Positions 1 through 6,296 of a stretch of DNA of 15,213 nucleotides are shown in pieces. The DNA comes from Nitrospira sp. GTDB taxonomy: Bacteria; Nitrospirota; Nitrospiria; Nitrospirales; Nitrospiraceae. The notes under the pieces were generated by a model. That model was not told the origin of the DNA. It did not search any database and saw only the letters and a program-made list of their open reading frames with translations. How positions within the stretch are numbered: the first letter of the stretch is position 1; each line of letters begins with the position of its first letter. The position numbers and the translations under genes are program-made. The stretch is from contig JANYEF010000186.1 in assembly GCA_025363325.1 (NCBI GenBank), positions 1 through 15,213 on the forward strand. The letters run 5' to 3'.

Positions 1-101
1 CTAGTAAGATTGCCCCGCAACACCAGGGTTCTTCCTAGTCCCACCCACTCTCCAAGGAGCCTACGATGCCATGATATTTCCTGAGAGGAGGGTTGTAAGT
101 A

Positions 102-551
102 ATGACCAAACCAAGAATCTTACTTGCCGACGACCATCCAGTGGTAAGGGAAGCCTTGCGGGACCTCTTGGGCGAACTGGGTGAAGTGGTGGGGACGGTG
201 AAAGATGGGCAGGAGCTCGTGGAAGCGGCACAACGGCTGAAGCCGGACATTGTTATCGCGGATATCTCGATGCCCAAGCTGAATGGCCTCGCCGCCACTC
301 GTGCCCTGCAGACCTGTGCCCCGCAGAGCAAGGTGATCATTCTGACGATCCATCGGGAGCCGTTCTATGTAACCTTGGCGTTCAATGCGGGAGCCCGAGG
401 CTATCTCCTTAAGAGAACTGGCCTCCACGTAGAACTGTCTCAAGCTCTTCTGCGCGTGCTGGCTGGCGATCGCTATATCGGGCTGGGGGTGAGTGAGGAG
501 TGGGTCCCTGTCGATGGAGCCAAAGTTTCGACGTTGAGGTCGGTGCCGTAG
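102..551 (+). CDS. Stand-alone response regulator receiver protein
   Basis: A CheY-like receiver domain fills residues 1 to about 125. The acidic pair is D10/D11, the phospho-acceptor is D54 (in IADISMP), and the switch residues are T82 (IILTIHREP) and K104 (YLLKRTG). The overall look is that of NarL/FixJ-family receivers, whose usual partner domain is a LuxR-type helix-turn-helix. None is present: the last 25 residues match nothing I recognise and no HTH follows in another frame. It is therefore either a single-domain phosphorelay protein or a regulator that lost its DNA-binding half. The ATG is preceded by GAGAGGAGG. The next gene is a decayed sensor kinase, so the pair may once have been a two-component system. 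The receiver call is firm; the role is not. Confidence 0.85.
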   Translation: MTKPRILLADDHPVVREALRDLLGELGEVVGTVKDGQELVEAAQRLKPDIVIADISMPKLNGLAATRALQTCAPQSKVIILTIHREPFYVTLAFNAGARGYLLKRTGLHVELSQALLRVLAGDRYIGLGVSEEWVPVDGAKVSTLRSVP

Positions 552-644
552 GTACTGGCGCCATGCGTTCCACCATCATGGGAGGGCACAGGATTCTTTG
601 AAGCATGAGTTGAGGGGGTGAACGATGGAGAAAGGGAGACCGTG

Positions 645-1648
645 ATGGAAGCACGAGATGGCCGACAGGAGGACGGGATGTTGCTCACGCGGGAAGAGGA
701 AGCCTCGCTCCCCCTACTGGAGCCGCTTTTTGCCCGCCATCTCGACCTCATTCTCGAAACATTGGCCCTTCACCTCGGAAGCGACCCCGACGTGGCCTCG
801 TTGCTGTCGGACGACCTCGCGGTCGCCCGGTTGAAGCGTTCGCAGCAAGAGTATCTGCTCTCTGTGCTGAACGGGGAGAATCAGGGATCTAACGGCAGAG
901 ACGGCGCGCAGGCAGCACAATATCGTGATCCCTCGGTCTCGGCGCAGGCTGGCACCTCCACACCTTCGTTCATTTTCTGACCTCCATGCAGCCGCTGGTG
1001 TTCGAAGCCTTTTGGACGAGGCCCCGCTTGCACCACACGGTGTGGAACGCCTTGCTGAAAGTGATCTTTCGTGATCTTGAGTTGGCGATGAGGGCCTCCC
1101 TCACACAGCGCGATGGGTGGGTGGAGTCAGCCAGGCAGGACGTGAGCGAGATGAGGAGGGCCCTGGATCTTGTGCTGAACAAGCAGGTGGCCGACGAAAG
1201 CCAACGCCAGGCCGAGCATCGGACGGTCGTGAGACTACTTGCGGCATGGCGTACGAAGATGTCTGGATCGGCACAAGAGATGGGGACTCCGCTCAATGTG
1301 ATCATCGGACAAGCCGAGTTGCTGCTTGAGCAGACAAAGGACGGGGAAACCCGGGTCGCTCTCCAGAGCATCGTCAGGCAGGCCGAGCGGCTGATTCTGC
1401 TACGAGAGCAGCTGTGTTCCCTCGATCACGGGCTCGGACGTGAACGCCACGCATCAGATTCTCAAGGCCATGGCGGAAGGGCCTCTAGCCGGATGCTGAA
1501 AAGCCATTTCGGCCCAGCGGATTTTCGACGGTCTGCACTGTTTGAACGAGATGGGGGCATTCCCACAGGATGCTCAAAAAGGCCGTCCAGAAAGGCCGCA
1601 GCGAGTGAAGGCCCGAGGCGTGCCTTCTGCGGTACGTTGAAGGTCTGA
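645..1648 (+). pseudogene. Decayed globin-coupled sensor histidine kinase
   Basis: Three reading frames in succession give one globin-sensor-like protein. Frame 1 runs from ATG 645 (GGGAG upstream) to about 880 and ends YLLSVLNGE. The next frame carries TAETARRQHNIV at about 892-927; the His at 916-918 sits where the proximal haem ligand of protoglobin sensors lies. The third frame runs from about 930 with LGLGAGWHLHTFVHFL. Each switch is equivalent to a one-base insertion. The third frame continues through a helical linker into a HisKA-like helix, SAQEMGTPLNVI, where the usual phospho-acceptor His before Glu is Gln (CAA at 1274-1276). No ATPase domain follows. From 1485 the frame reads through a repeat element up to the stop at 1648, so those residues are not ancestral. 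Function is almost certainly lost unless the first switch sites are sequencing errors. Confidence 0.72.
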
Positions 1649-1693
1649 ACGATGCGAGAACGACGCTGGCGGACTTTTTCAGCATCCTGCTAG
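1485..1693 (-). mobile_element. MITE-like element, copy 1 (reverse orientation)
   Basis: The 209-bp block begins CTAGCCGGATGCTGAAAA and ends TTTTTCAGCATCCTGCTAG, which are near-perfect terminal inverted repeats including CTAG at both tips. Inside, 1566-1689 is a module with its own inverted ends (CAGGATGCTCAAAAAG and CTTTTTCAGCATCCTG). The remaining part (about 1504-1540) matches the right part of the copy at 4557-4767 in reverse complement. No transposase is encoded, so it would be non-autonomous. It cuts off the kinase pseudogene on its left and stops 8 bp short of the stop codon of the converging USP gene on its right. Confidence 0.72.
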
Positions 1694-1701
1694 TCGGTGC
1701 C

Positions 1702-2565
1702 TCAGTGAAACGCCAATACCGGGCATGGCATCTGGTGTAACACGGCATGAGACACACTGCCGAGCACGAAACGGGTGATTCCCTGCCGGCCACTTGTACC
1801 CATCAGAATCAGATCCGATCGCCGCTTAGTGGCTTCTTCCAGGATCATGGCAGACGGCGTCCCGATCACGGTGCCCCCCCGCGCCTGATAGCCTATGGCG
1901 CGCAGACGTTCTGCTACGCGGTGGATGTAGTCACGTGCGCTTTGTAAGGCTTGCTCCTTCAGTTTCTCAGCGGCGGCTGCATCGACCGGCCATGGCGGCT
2001 CCGTCGAAGGCAATACCGTCAGCAGCGTCACCTCAACCGCATCGTGAAACGGCTTGAGCTGGAGAAAGCGAATCGCGGCTTCCGCGTCGGATAAACCTTG
2101 GAGCGGCAGCAAGATCTGTTTCATGGCCTTGACCGGGCCGTTTACGATCAACGTGGCGCAGGAGGCCAGGGTGAGGATGCGGTGTGACACACTGCCGAGC
2201 AGCCGCTCCTTGACGGGACCAAGACCCCGGGCTCCCATCACGATGAGATCGGCTTTCTGCTCCTCGGCCGTCGACACAATCACCTCTGCCGGAGACCCGA
2301 TTCGAAGGTGTTTTGTCGAGGGGCCTGCATGCATCGGGAGCAGGGACTGAACCCGATCGAGCAGCCGCTCGCCGTCTTCCCTCATGCTCTGCTCTAGGCT
2401 CTTATAGAGCTCCTCCGCCACTTCCGGTAGCATCATTGGATAGGCCGGTCTCGGGACGTCCAACGCGTGAAGCAGGGTGAGCTGCTCTGCCCGGGCAAAG
2501 TATTTCAGGGCATGAACGGCCTCATAGGAATTATCCGATCCGTCAACCGTGAGTAATGTGTTCAT
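1702..2565 (-). CDS. Universal stress protein, tandem Usp domains (downstream paralogue)
   Basis: A cytoplasmic 287-residue protein with two UspA-type Rossmann-like domains, about 1-142 and 148-287. Each carries the ATP-binding loop G-x2-G-x9-G-S: GARG at 111 to GS at 124-125, and GTSG at 256 to GS at 269-270. Each domain ends with the usual strand (ATLIV, CPVLAF). ATP-binding USPs act in stress survival, but no specific partner is visible here. AAGGAG lies just upstream of the ATG. It is the last gene of the minus-strand group and a close paralogue of the gene at 2724-3599; the identical bases before both start codons show that the duplication included the ribosome-binding site. The USP call is secure; the physiological role is inferred. 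Confidence 0.93.
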   Translation of the reverse strand: MNTLLTVDGSDNSYEAVHALKYFARAEQLTLLHALDVPRPAYPMMLPEVAEELYKSLEQSMREDGERLLDRVQSLLPMHAGPSTKHLRIGSPAEVIVSTAEEQKADLIVMGARGLGPVKERLLGSVSHRILTLASCATLIVNGPVKAMKQILLPLQGLSDAEAAIRFLQLKPFHDAVEVTLLTVLPSTEPPWPVDAAAAEKLKEQALQSARDYIHRVAERLRAIGYQARGGTVIGTPSAMILEEATKRRSDLILMGTSGRQGITRFVLGSVSHAVLHQMPCPVLAFH

Positions 2566-2592
2566 CGAAGACGCTCCTTAGAAGACCGTTAT

Positions 2593-2673
2593 TTGGCTTG
2601 TCTGGTCTTTCTGGTTTTTTGGTTGAACGAGACTGACCAGATGGACAAAATAAACCAGATGAGCCAGATCAAC
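2593..2673. repeat. Stutter hairpin repeat, TCTGGT type
   Basis: The left arm is a degenerate run of TCTGGT/TTTGGTT words (2593-2624), the loop is GAACGAGACT (2625-2634), and the right arm is the complementary run of ACCAGATG words (2635-2673). Its core closely matches the block at 8887-8992, including GAGACT in the loop. A C/T-rich run with GTCTCGCCCGTCTCAC (about 2680-2720) follows and fills the rest of the gap between the two duplicated USP genes. It resembles the GCGAGAC repeat at 6180-6290. No T-tract terminator is evident. Confidence 0.7.
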
Positions 2674-2723
2674 CCTCATCCGTCTCGCCCGTCTCACTTT
2701 TCTCGCCGTTCCGGCCCGTCCTC

Positions 2724-3599
2724 TCAGTGAAACGCCAGCACCGGGCATGGCATCTTGTGCAATACGGCATGCGCCACGCTGCCGAGCACGAAGCGGGTGA
2801 TTCCCTGCCGGCCCCTTGTGCCCATCAGAATCAGATCCGATCGCAGCGTGGTCGCTTCTTGCAGGATCATGCCAGCCGGTGTCCCGGTCACGGCGACTCC
2901 GTGCGCCTGATAACCGATGGCGCGTAGACGCTCTGCCACACCGTCGATGAAGGCGGCTTGCTCCTCCAGTTTCTCGGTGGCGGCGGCGGCTGCTGCGGCA
3001 TCGCCCGGCCTTGGTGGCCCTGTCGAAGGCAATACGGTCAGTAGTGTCACCTCGACCGCATCGTGGAACGGCTTGAGCTGCAGAAAACGAATCGCGGCTT
3101 CCGCATCGGATGGACCTTGGAGCGGCAGCAAGATCTGTTTCATGGCCTTGACCGGTCCATTCACGATCAATGTGGCACAGGGGGCCTGGGTGAGAATGCG
3201 GTGTGACACACTGCCGAGCAGCCACTCCTTGACGGGACCAAGGCCCTGTGCTCCCATCACCCGTGCCCCCATCACGATGAGATCGGCTTTCTGCTCCTTG
3301 GCCATCCACACAATCACTTCTGCCGGAAACCCGATTCGAAGCTGTTTCGTCGAGGGGCCTGCGTGCATCGGGAGGAGGGACTGAACCCGATCGAGCAGCC
3401 GTTCGCCGTCTTCCCGCACGCTCTGATCAAGAGTCGTATTGTGCACTCCCGCCACTTCCGGCGGCACCATTGGGTAGGCCGGTCTCCGGACGTCCAATGC
3501 ATGAAGCAGGGTGAGCTGCTCTGCCCGGGCAAAGTATTGCAGGGCGTGAACGGCTGCATAGGAATTATCCGATCCGTCAACCGCGAGTAATGTGTTCAT
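2724..3599 (-). CDS. Universal stress protein, tandem Usp domains (upstream paralogue)
   Basis: A 291-residue, two-domain USP, highly similar along its length to the product of 1702-2565. Both ATP loops are intact: the first reads GAQG then GLGPVKEWLL-type spacing to GS, and the second is GTRGRQGITRFVLGS near the C-terminus. Three differences from its twin stand out. A five-residue insertion (VMGAQ type) precedes the first ATP loop and is caused by a 15-bp tandem duplication. An alanine run (DAAAAAAA) sits in the second domain. The adjoining helix is shortened. AAAGGAG precedes the ATG, 17 bp after the hydrolase stop codon, so translation within one transcript with the hydrolase is likely. 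Confidence 0.93.
   Translation of the reverse strand: MNTLLAVDGSDNSYAAVHALQYFARAEQLTLLHALDVRRPAYPMVPPEVAGVHNTTLDQSVREDGERLLDRVQSLLPMHAGPSTKQLRIGFPAEVIVWMAKEQKADLIVMGARVMGAQGLGPVKEWLLGSVSHRILTQAPCATLIVNGPVKAMKQILLPLQGPSDAEAAIRFLQLKPFHDAVEVTLLTVLPSTGPPRPGDAAAAAAATEKLEEQAAFIDGVAERLRAIGYQAHGVAVTGTPAGMILQEATTLRSDLILMGTRGRQGITRFVLGSVAHAVLHKMPCPVLAFH
3248..3277. repeat. 15-bp tandem duplication inside the USP gene
   Basis: Two adjacent 15-base units, GTGCTCCCATCACCC (3248-3262) and GTGCCCCCATCACGA (3263-3277), are near copies. The paralogue at 1702-2565 has a single unit here. In the minus-strand frame this adds five residues just before the first ATP-binding loop while keeping the glycine spacing. 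Confidence 0.75.
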
Positions 3600-3616
3600 C
3601 GAAGACGCTCCTTTGT

Positions 3617-4297
3617 TTACGCACCTGTGCCTTCGTGTGGGGCAGGATGAACGTATTGCTGAAACCAGATGAGAGCATGCTCCGCAACCTCTTCGAGCGT
3701 GGCGGGCTCTTCAAAGAGATGCGTGGCACCCGGCACGATCACAAGACGTTTAGGGCAGACGAGAAGTCGGTAGGCTGCTCGATTCATCTCGATGACCGGC
3801 TCGTCGTCTCCACCGACAATCAGCAGAGTCGGCGCAATGACCGACGGGAGATAGGGTTCGGCCAGATCCGGTCTGCCGCCCCGCGACACGACAGCCCGAA
3901 TCGACGAGGGATCGCGAGCTGCCGCCTGCAGGGCCGCGCCGGCGCCGGTACTGGCGCCGAAATAGCCGATGCCAAGGCCTTTCGTCCGGGTGTCCTGTTC
4001 GAGCCAGGCTTTGGCCCACAGAACCCGATCTGCCAGCAGGTCGATGTCGAAGACCTTACGGCGATCCTCGGCTTCATCGGGGGTCAGTAGATCGATCAGC
4101 AGTGTGGCTACCCTTCCTTGCTGGAGATGGCGGGCGACGAAATTATTGCGCGGACTGAATCGCCCGCTGCCGCTTCCATGGGCGAAGACCACCATTCCGA
4201 GCGCCTGCGCAGGAAGGCCGAGGACTCCTTCAAGTGAGAGGCCCCCCCGCGTGAGTCGTACTGCCGTTTCATTCATTGCCGTCCCCACTGTCCGCAC
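3617..4297 (-). CDS. Alpha/beta hydrolase, dienelactone hydrolase-like
   Basis: A 226-residue alpha/beta hydrolase. The nucleophile elbow is G-A-S-T-G with Ser116 (GYFGASTGAG). The acid is Asp164 or Asp165 (VGGDDEPV) and the catalytic His is His193 (PGATHLFEEP). An oxyanion-hole segment HGSGSGRFSPRN lies at 40-51. This arrangement is that of small dienelactone-hydrolase-family proteins; the substrate cannot be read from sequence. No signal peptide is seen, so it is likely cytoplasmic. The start chosen is GTG at 4297, which has AAGGTGA about 8 bases upstream; the in-frame ATG at 4276 is an alternative with a weaker site. It lies 17 bp upstream of a USP gene on the same strand, which suggests a shared operon. 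Confidence 0.87.
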   Translation of the reverse strand: MRTVGTAMNETAVRLTRGGLSLEGVLGLPAQALGMVVFAHGSGSGRFSPRNNFVARHLQQGRVATLLIDLLTPDEAEDRRKVFDIDLLADRVLWAKAWLEQDTRTKGLGIGYFGASTGAGAALQAAARDPSSIRAVVSRGGRPDLAEPYLPSVIAPTLLIVGGDDEPVIEMNRAAYRLLVCPKRLVIVPGATHLFEEPATLEEVAEHALIWFQQYVHPAPHEGTGA

Positions 4298-4450
4298 TTC
4301 ATGCTCACCTTCTAATTACGGACTAAGGGCCGAGCGGGTGTCGCCACCGTTTGGATGGCCAAAGCCCGAGGTACTTCGTCTCTTCATCAACTCTGTCGCA
4401 TCGGTCATGGCAAAACCGTCAGCTTCATCGCTGCTGTAATCACTCGAAGA

Positions 4451-4546
4451 TCAGTGGCAGTCCGTGGGGCAGAAAAACAGGATATATAGTCCCACCGCGA
4501 GCCCGAGCAGGACGGCTCCCAGTAGTAGCCATTGTGTTCTTGTCAT
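4451..4546 (-). CDS. Small single-helix membrane protein (31 residues)
   Basis: The ORF starts at ATG 4546 with AAGAGGCGG about 8 bases upstream. It encodes a short polar head (MTRTQ), a continuous hydrophobic stretch of about 20 residues from W6 to F26 (WLLLGAVLLGLAVGLYILFF), and a short tail with two cysteines (CPTDCH). The helix length suits one membrane crossing. It is the first gene of the minus-strand group leading to the hydrolase and USPs, although about 150 bases separate it from the hydrolase. I do not recognise the family. The clean ribosome-binding site and the uninterrupted hydrophobic pattern make it more likely real than chance. Confidence 0.58.
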   Translation of the reverse strand: MTRTQWLLLGAVLLGLAVGLYILFFCPTDCH

Positions 4547-4556
4547 AGATCCGCCT

Positions 4557-4767
4557 CTTGCAGGATGCTGAAAAAGTCCGCCAGCTTCGTTCTCACCTCG
4601 AACGCATCCTCAACGTAGCCCAGAGGCTACGCCTCCGGTGTTTTCATCGGCTGCGGCCTTGCTGAACGGTCTTTTTGAGCATCCTGTAGGGGTATTCTCA
4701 TCTCGTCCCAACCGTGCAGGCCATCGAAGTTCTGCTGTGCCGAAATGGTATTTCCGCAGCCTGCTTG
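4557..4767 (+). mobile_element. MITE-like element, copy 2
   Basis: The 211-bp block starts CTTGCAGGATGCTGAAAAAG. Its first module (4561-4686) is bounded by CAGGATGCTGAAAAAG and CTTTTTGAGCATCCTG, which are imperfect inverted repeats. The second module (about 4687-4767) carries TGCCGAAATGG and ends TTTCCGCAGCCTGCTTG, a degenerate match to the inverted left end. Both modules match copy 1 in reverse complement, and the second matches the right part of copy 3. No protein is encoded. It lies immediately upstream of the minus-strand small membrane protein gene, so its left tip may contribute to that promoter region. Confidence 0.72.
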
Positions 4768-4824
4768 TTTCGTACTACACAGAGACTCAGCAAGTCTGAT
4801 GCCGTTGGGTTAATAGTCGCATGA

Positions 4825-4920
4825 AGCGTGAGGGGTGAGGCGTCAGTCATAAGGGGTGAAGAGTGAAAGGCATTTGGCCGCGTCATTTTCCTCACGCCTC
4901 ACGCCTCACGGTTCACGCCT
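4825..4920. repeat. Stutter hairpin repeat, GTGAGG type
   Basis: The left arm is built from AGCGTGAGGGGTGAGGCGT and GGGGTGAAGAGTGAAAGG. The right arm is CTCACGCCTCACGCCTCACG followed by GTTCACGCCT, the reverse complement of the same words. The arms are separated by about 20 bases. The design matches the other stutter hairpins in the window, but the word is different. Confidence 0.68.
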
Positions 4921-4931
4921 TCTGTTGCCTT

Positions 4932-4963
4932 CTGCTACAGAGTGAAAAAGCAAACTGTAGCAG
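4932..4963. repeat. Perfect 9-bp inverted repeat
   Basis: CTGCTACAG at 4932-4940 is repeated in reverse complement as CTGTAGCAG at 4955-4963, with a 14-base A-rich spacer. It could form an RNA hairpin or be a regulator site ahead of the USP gene. No T-run follows, so a Rho-independent terminator is unlikely. Confidence 0.5.
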
Positions 4964-5130
4964 GACACCCCTGCTTAAAAATGAAAGAGCCGATGGCCGA
5001 TGGATTAGAGTCCGACCAGAGAGACAAAGTCTTTGATTCCACTAAGCTGTTAGCCCTCTGCTATCAGCTCTAGCTTGGTGGCACCGGCCTTGCTGATAAC
5101 AGGAAATGAGTCAAGCCTTTGGGAGGTCAC

Positions 5131-5616
5131 ATGGCTGAACCGCTCTTCACGAAGATCCTTGTGCCGGTAGACTTTTCTCCTTGTTCGGAAGAAGCCTTCC
5201 GTGTCGCGCTGACCCTTGCCAAGACATTTCAAGCCCAGCTGCTGCTGTTGCATGTGATCGACACCAATGCCCTGGCGACCTTCAATCAACTGGGGTTATT
5301 GGCGGTGCCCTCAGACGCACAGGGTCAGAAGCGGCGGCTGCGCCATCATGCGCGACTCAATGTGCGGCAATTGCTCGAATCAGAGTCGACCAAGGGCGTG
5401 ACCGTGACGCGAATCGTATTGGAGGGCGGGCCGTTTGTGGAGATCGCGAAGACGGCCCGAATGGAAAAAGTAGATCTGGTGGTGATGGGGAGTTATGGCG
5501 GGCGCTCAGGTAACGTGGACAAGATCTTTTTCGGCAGTACGGCAGAAAAGGTGGTGCGGACGGCTGGCTGTCCGGTGTTGACTGTTCCGTTGCCACCCAA
5601 GCCGAGTCGTTCGTGA
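5131..5616 (+). CDS. Universal stress protein, single Usp domain
   Basis: A 161-residue cytoplasmic USP. Strand 1 is KILVPVDFS (8-16), strand 2 LLLLHVID (37-44), and the nucleotide loop begins MGSYGGRSG at about 119 and ends GS at 135-136. That loop is one or two residues longer than the classic G-x2-G-x9-G-S. The protein ends with the usual CPVLTVP strand. The ATG at 5131 follows GGGAGGT at 5121-5127 and was preferred to an upstream TTG at 5119. The stop codon lies at the edge of a GTGAAACG stutter repeat. An ATP-binding type is likely, but the altered loop leaves this open. Confidence 0.92.
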   Translation: MAEPLFTKILVPVDFSPCSEEAFRVALTLAKTFQAQLLLLHVIDTNALATFNQLGLLAVPSDAQGQKRRLRHHARLNVRQLLESESTKGVTVTRIVLEGGPFVEIAKTARMEKVDLVVMGSYGGRSGNVDKIFFGSTAEKVVRTAGCPVLTVPLPPKPSRS

Positions 5617-5688
5617 AAGGTGAAACGTAAAACGTGAAAGGTTTCTGAAGAAGAGCATTCGGCAATCACACGTTTCATTTTTCACCTT
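5612..5688. repeat. Stutter hairpin repeat, GTGAAACG type
   Basis: The left arm is CGTGAAAGGTGAAACGTAAA followed by ACGTGAAAGG (5612-5641). The right arm is CACGTTTCATTTTTCACCTT (5669-5688), its approximate reverse complement, with a spacer of about 27 bases. It begins on the stop codon of the USP gene at 5131-5616 and ends about 60 bases before the cupredoxin start. Confidence 0.7.
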
Positions 5689-5749
5689 GTACGGCTCGTA
5701 AGAGCGAAGTTGGTGGATTTTTTCCGTATCCTGAAAGAGGGAGGTATGT

Positions 5750-6175
5750 ATGAAAGGTCAGAGGGTGCAGTGGGGATGGATTCTAGTGCTTGCCGTCACA
5801 TGCGGGTTTTGGTGGGAGACCGCGGGGCCGGTGTTCTCGCAGTCGGAGCAAGTCGTCGAGGTCACGATCAAGGATTTCAAGTTCGTGACCAAGCAGGGGG
5901 TGCTCCGCCTCGGATTCCCTTCAGTGATAAAGGTCAGGAACGAGGATGCCGAACGGCACGACTTTGGCTCGACCATGTTTGAGGGCCTTCCCACTCAGAT
6001 CGAGAAAGACGGGGTGATCGTCTATGGGCGAGGCGTGGGCGGAGTGTTACTCGATCCCAAACGGGATGCGACCTTTCGGTTCAACATGTCGCGGCCCGGC
6101 CGGTATGAGTTCCGGTGTTCAATCCATCCGAACATGACCGGTGAGCTGCTTTTGCTGAGCGCAGAGGCGGTGTAA
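5750..6175 (+). CDS. Exported cupredoxin-domain copper protein
   Basis: A 141-residue protein with an N-terminal signal sequence. Basic residues are followed by a hydrophobic core, roughly 9-21, and a likely cut around residue 30 (PVFSQSE). The mature part is a cupredoxin fold with a complete type-1 copper ligand set: H70 (ERHDF), then C123, H126 and M129 in CSIHPNM. The C-x2-H-x2-M spacing is that of plastocyanin/azurin-like proteins. Such proteins carry single electrons in the periplasm, or serve as copper domains of larger oxidases; here the domain stands alone. GGGAGG at 5739-5744 precedes the ATG. It is flanked by USP genes. Its redox partners cannot be told from this window. Confidence 0.85.
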   Translation: MKGQRVQWGWILVLAVTCGFWWETAGPVFSQSEQVVEVTIKDFKFVTKQGVLRLGFPSVIKVRNEDAERHDFGSTMFEGLPTQIEKDGVIVYGRGVGGVLLDPKRDATFRFNMSRPGRYEFRCSIHPNMTGELLLLSAEAV

Positions 6176-6179
6176 GTGT

Positions 6180-6290
6180 AGAAGGGAGCCGAGCGAGACA
6201 GGCGGGGCGAGCGAGACGGGTGAGACAAGGTGAAACTTCGATCTGCACATGTCGCGCATTTCCCGCACGTCTCGCGGATATGAGGAGACG
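6180..6290. repeat. Stutter repeat, GCGAGACGGG type
   Basis: GAGCGAGACAGGCGGGGCGA and GCGAGACGGGTGAGAC lie on the left, and CCCGCACGTCTCGCGG is on the right as an approximate complementary arm. It fills the gap between the cupredoxin and the double USP gene and spills into the ribosome-binding region of the latter (GAGGAGA at 6282-6288). The pairing is weaker than in the other stutter blocks. Confidence 0.5.
6282..6288 (+). promoter_or_regulatory. Ribosome-binding site deciding a TTG start
   Basis: GAGGAGA lies 8 bases before TTG 6297, the start preferred for the double USP gene. The in-frame ATG at 6249 has no such site and would add 16 residues encoded by the repeat. Confidence 0.6.
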
Positions 6291-6296
6291 ACACCC

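Larger units (their letters stand above)
4768..5130. other. Intergenic region without a convincing gene
   Basis: I see no coding signal on either strand in this gap of about 360 bases. It holds a GTGAGG-type stutter hairpin (4825-4920), a perfect 9-bp inverted repeat (4932-4963), and a short GCCGATGGCCGATGG direct repeat at about 4991. The promoter of the USP gene at 5131 presumably lies here, but no clear -35/-10 pair stands out. Confidence 0.6.

Noticed and set aside
2578..3309. Long minus-strand ORF (243 codons) in another frame of the USP gene
   Set aside because: Its product is Arg/Ser/Gly-rich low-quality sequence, and the overlapping USP frame has full domain motifs on the same strand. 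The last part only translates repeat DNA.
4316..4408. Minus-strand 30-residue ORF just upstream of the hydrolase
   Set aside because: No ribosome-binding site, polar low-complexity product, no recognisable feature; it could be chance.
4932..4963. Rho-independent terminator
   Set aside because: The 9-bp inverted repeat has a long A-rich loop and no following T-run on either strand.
6249..6296. ATG start at 6249 for the double USP gene
   Set aside because: The 16 extra residues come from a repeat and the ATG has no ribosome-binding site; TTG 6297 has GAGGAGA at good spacing.
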